Positions 4,505 through 6,439 of a stretch of DNA of 6,439 nt are shown one piece after another. The stretch is from Planctomycetota bacterium (GTDB lineage: Bacteria > Planctomycetota > Planctomycetia > Planctomycetales > Planctomycetaceae). The first letter of the stretch is position 1; each line of letters opens with the position of its first letter. The DNA lies in the NCBI GenBank assembly GCA_023429275.1, contig JAEYWB010000793.1:1-6439 (forward strand), in the 5' to 3' direction. A model generated the notes under the pieces. It did no database searches, was not told where the DNA came from, and saw only the letters and a list, made by a program, of their open reading frames with translations. The position numbers and the translations under genes were made by a program.

Positions 4505-6439
4505 TCATTCCCGTTCGAGGCACTTGATCGCCGAGTCAGCCGCATCGCTGACGAACGGCGCCGACTCGCGTCGCAGTTCTTCGAGCTTCGGGACCGACTT
4601 GAGGGCGACCTCTCCCATTCCCCCGAGGGCCAGGGCCGCTGCGGCCTGCACTTCGGGGTCGCTGTCGCCGAGAGACAGGGTCAGTGTCTCGACGGCTCGG
4701 GGCGCCTGCGGGCCGCGGACATGTCCGAGACCATTTGCCGCAATCCATCGGACCTGGCGGTCGGTCGACTTGATCGCAACGCTCAAAACATCGACAGAAC
4801 GGGCGTCCGCCCCCTGGACGCGGATCAGCGCCTCGGCCGCCCGCAGCCGCTCCACCCCGTGGCTGCTGTCACGAAGTTCTTCCAGCGCCGGGACCGCTTC
4901 TGACGCCGTGGTCCCCATGTTCCCGAGGGAATAGCAGGCAAGCTCCACAACCTCGGGCCGGTTGTTGCCGAGCAGCCCTCCGAGAACCTGGACACTGTCG
5001 AGAGTCTCGTTCTCAAGTTCCCACAGCCCCCATGCGGCGTACGCCTGCACCATCGGATCGGTATCGTCCAGCATCGAACGGAGCGCAAGACCTGCCGGGC
5101 GGGCAATGCTCCCCATCCGGGTGAGCTCGATGATCCCGTCCTTCCGGACGTCGGCGTCCTTGCTGTCGAGCTTCTTCACCTGCGCGAGGACAAGCGGATC
5201 GCAGTCCCGGCAGAGACGTTCCATCGAGGTCGTATTCCAACCCGGACGGGAAGGAATCGAAGCGGTCTCTCCCAGGGTCGGGGTCTTTGCCGTCTGCGTC
5301 GGGACGCTCTCTTCCAGCGGATTCGATTGGGCCACCGGCTTTTCGAACGGCCCGGCCGACTTTGCCGCCAGTTCACGCTGCGCGGTACGGGTCGGCTTCC
5401 AGGCGGGCTCCGACGATCCCGTCTGCGGGGAGGCGGTCGCCTTCTCGGCGACCGCCTTTTCCCCTTCGCTCCGATTCCAGGGATACGGCTGGGTATCGCC
5501 CGACGAGGTCCCCGCGGCCTTGCTGGCGACGGAGGTCACGTCCGCCTCAGGTCGATTCCACGGCAGTGAATCCGAAACGCTCGATGGACCCGCGTCAGCA
5601 CTCTCCGCGGCGGCGGGCCGATTCTTCGCCCACGCCGGAGCGGTGGTCGAGTCGTCGACAGGCTTCGCGGCGATCCGCTTCTTGGCCGGCTGTTCGTCCG
5701 AGGAAGCGTTTCGTTCCGCATCCCGCCGGGCAAACTTGTTGACCGGCCGGGCGGGTGATTCCTCTTCGTCGAGATCGAGCAGATCGGCGAGCTCGTCCAG
5801 CTCCTCTACATCGCCGCTCTTCATCGCGTTCTCGATGAGCTTGCGGTCGGAGGCCGACGTCTTCGGATCGGCCGCCCGCCTGGCCCAGTCCGGCTTGCTC
5901 GACGCGGTCGCGGCCGCAACGTTCTTGCCAGAGCTGCCGGCCCCTCCTTTGTCTGCCTTCGGATTGGTGGAGGGAAGGGGCTCAAGATCCTTCAGCCACG
6001 GGTCGTCCGACTGGTTCGGATCCGGCTTCCGGGCGAGGGTCTTCGGCTTGTCTCCGCTCGAAGCCGAGGCGGTCCGGGTTTTGGAGGAGCTTCCCGTCTC
6101 GCCCTTCCCGGGGGCTTTCGCGACAGCCTTCGGATCTTCCGCGAGAATCTCGCGGTAGATCCTTGCGGCGCCGTCGTAGTTCCCCTTCTTCTCAAGCTCC
6201 TGCGCCTTGGCGAGCTTGTCCGACGCAGCCTTCTCCTTCGAACTTCCCGACTTGGCGGGGGCCCCGGTTCCGCCCTTGTCCTTTGCGGCAAGCTCCCTGG
6301 AATCCCGCGTCTCCGCGCTCTTCTCCTTGGCCGAGCCGGCCTTGGAGTCCGCTTCCGCGTCGGCCTTGGCGATCTCTTCCCCGTCCTTGTCCTTTTTCTT
6401 GAACGAGAAGACGCTCTCGCCCGAGGAATTCTTGAAGAT
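4505..6439 (-). CDS. HEAT-repeat protein with a long lysine/alanine-rich disordered N-terminal region, start beyond the right edge
   Basis: The frame is open from the right edge to TGA at 4507-4505, 644 residues. An internal ATG at 5824 could be taken as the start, but the 205 codons before it have no stop, the same composition, and the same Trp-containing motifs, so I extend to the edge. Residues about 75-105 resemble a single tetratricopeptide helix pair (AQELEKKGNYDGAARIYREI). Residues about 110-400 are low-complexity, rich in K, A, S, P and E, with recurring short Trp motifs, and include an acidic stretch (EELDELADLLDLDEEE, about 211-226). Residues about 404-644 are five to six HEAT repeats of the PBS-lyase type (for example PEVVELACYSLGNMG, PEVQAAAALALGGMG), opening with a CRDC pair (C410, C413). 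HEAT arrays are protein-binding scaffolds. No catalytic residues or membrane segments are visible. Its partner and role are unknown, and the missing N-terminus could hold a signal peptide or another domain. Confidence 0.85.
   Translation of the reverse strand: MFKNSSGESVFSFKKKDKDGEEIAKADAEADSKAGSAKEKSAETRDSRELAAKDKGGTGAPAKSGSSKEKAASDKLAKAQELEKKGNYDGAARIYREILAEDPKAVAKAPGKGETGSSSKTRTASASSGDKPKTLARKPDPNQSDDPWLKDLEPLPSTNPKADKGGAGSSGKNVAAATASSKPDWARRAADPKTSASDRKLIENAMKSGDVEELDELADLLDLDEEESPARPVNKFARRDAERNASSDEQPAKKRIAAKPVDDSTTAPAWAKNRPAAAESADAGPSSVSDSLPWNRPEADVTSVASKAAGTSSGDTQPYPWNRSEGEKAVAEKATASPQTGSSEPAWKPTRTAQRELAAKSAGPFEKPVAQSNPLEESVPTQTAKTPTLGETASIPSRPGWNTTSMERLCRDCDPLVLAQVKKLDSKDADVRKDGIIELTRMGSIARPAGLALRSMLDDTDPMVQAYAAWGLWELENETLDSVQVLGGLLGNNRPEVVELACYSLGNMGTTASEAVPALEELRDSSHGVERLRAAEALIRVQGADARSVDVLSVAIKSTDRQVRWIAANGLGHVRGPQAPRAVETLTLSLGDSDPEVQAAAALALGGMGEVALKSVPKLEELRRESAPFVSDAADSAIKCLERE
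5431..5460 (+). terminator. Terminator-like hairpin on the strand antisense to the HEAT-repeat gene
   Basis: AGGCGGTCGCC (5431-5441) pairs perfectly with 5447-5457 around a TTCTC loop, and the plus strand then runs TTTT (5457-5460). This has the form of an intrinsic terminator for transcripts running antisense through the gene. On the coding strand the same bases encode KAVAEKATA, a repeat-like alanine-rich piece, so the palindrome may simply come from codon choice. No plus-strand gene ends here. Confidence 0.3.

Noticed and set aside
4962..6158. 398-codon plus-strand open frame opposite the HEAT-repeat gene
   Set aside because: The translation is a serine/alanine/arginine-rich mirror of the minus-strand gene, with no domain and no ribosome binding site; the HEAT repeats on the other strand are unmistakable.

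Overview
The window reads as a high-GC bacterial chromosome segment, most likely from a planctomycete. Evidence for this is a secreted protein with two tandem DUF1080 domains (a family greatly expanded in Planctomycetes), a lysine/alanine-rich HEAT-repeat protein with a long disordered linker, and GC-driven codon use that leaves long open frames opposite the genes. The assignment is an inference from gene content; no marker gene is present.

Layout from left to right. On the minus strand, positions 1-789 hold the first 263 residues of an archaeal-type glycogen debranching enzyme, which runs off the left edge. It overlaps by 4 bases (ATGA) the end of a malto-oligosyltrehalose trehalohydrolase (treZ) reading frame that begins at 2705. 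That treZ frame is interrupted by one in-frame amber codon at 1341-1343. The 454 codons before it carry the catalytic triad, and the 184 codons after it encode the rest of the enzyme in the same frame. Positions 2706-2923 are a divergent intergenic region with an 18-bp dyad near its midpoint and an overlapping second inverted repeat. On the plus strand, 2924-4243 encodes an exported double-DUF1080 protein. A convergent spacer (4244-4504) carries a strong 20-bp hairpin that looks like a shared or minus-strand terminator. The rest of the window (4505-6439, minus strand) is the 3' part of a HEAT-repeat protein whose start lies beyond the right edge.

How the genes work together. Debranching enzyme and TreZ both act on alpha-glucan: a debranching enzyme frees linear maltodextrins, TreY (not in this window) converts their reducing end to a trehalosyl unit, and TreZ releases trehalose. 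The 4-base overlap suggests they form one translationally coupled transcription unit. The DUF1080 protein is divergent and exported, and the HEAT protein is convergent; neither is clearly tied to trehalose synthesis.

No RNA genes, mobile elements, CRISPR arrays or defence genes were seen. The strongest observation is the amber codon in treZ. Most of the rest looks like ordinary chromosomal sequence, and I do not see an undescribed multi-gene system.
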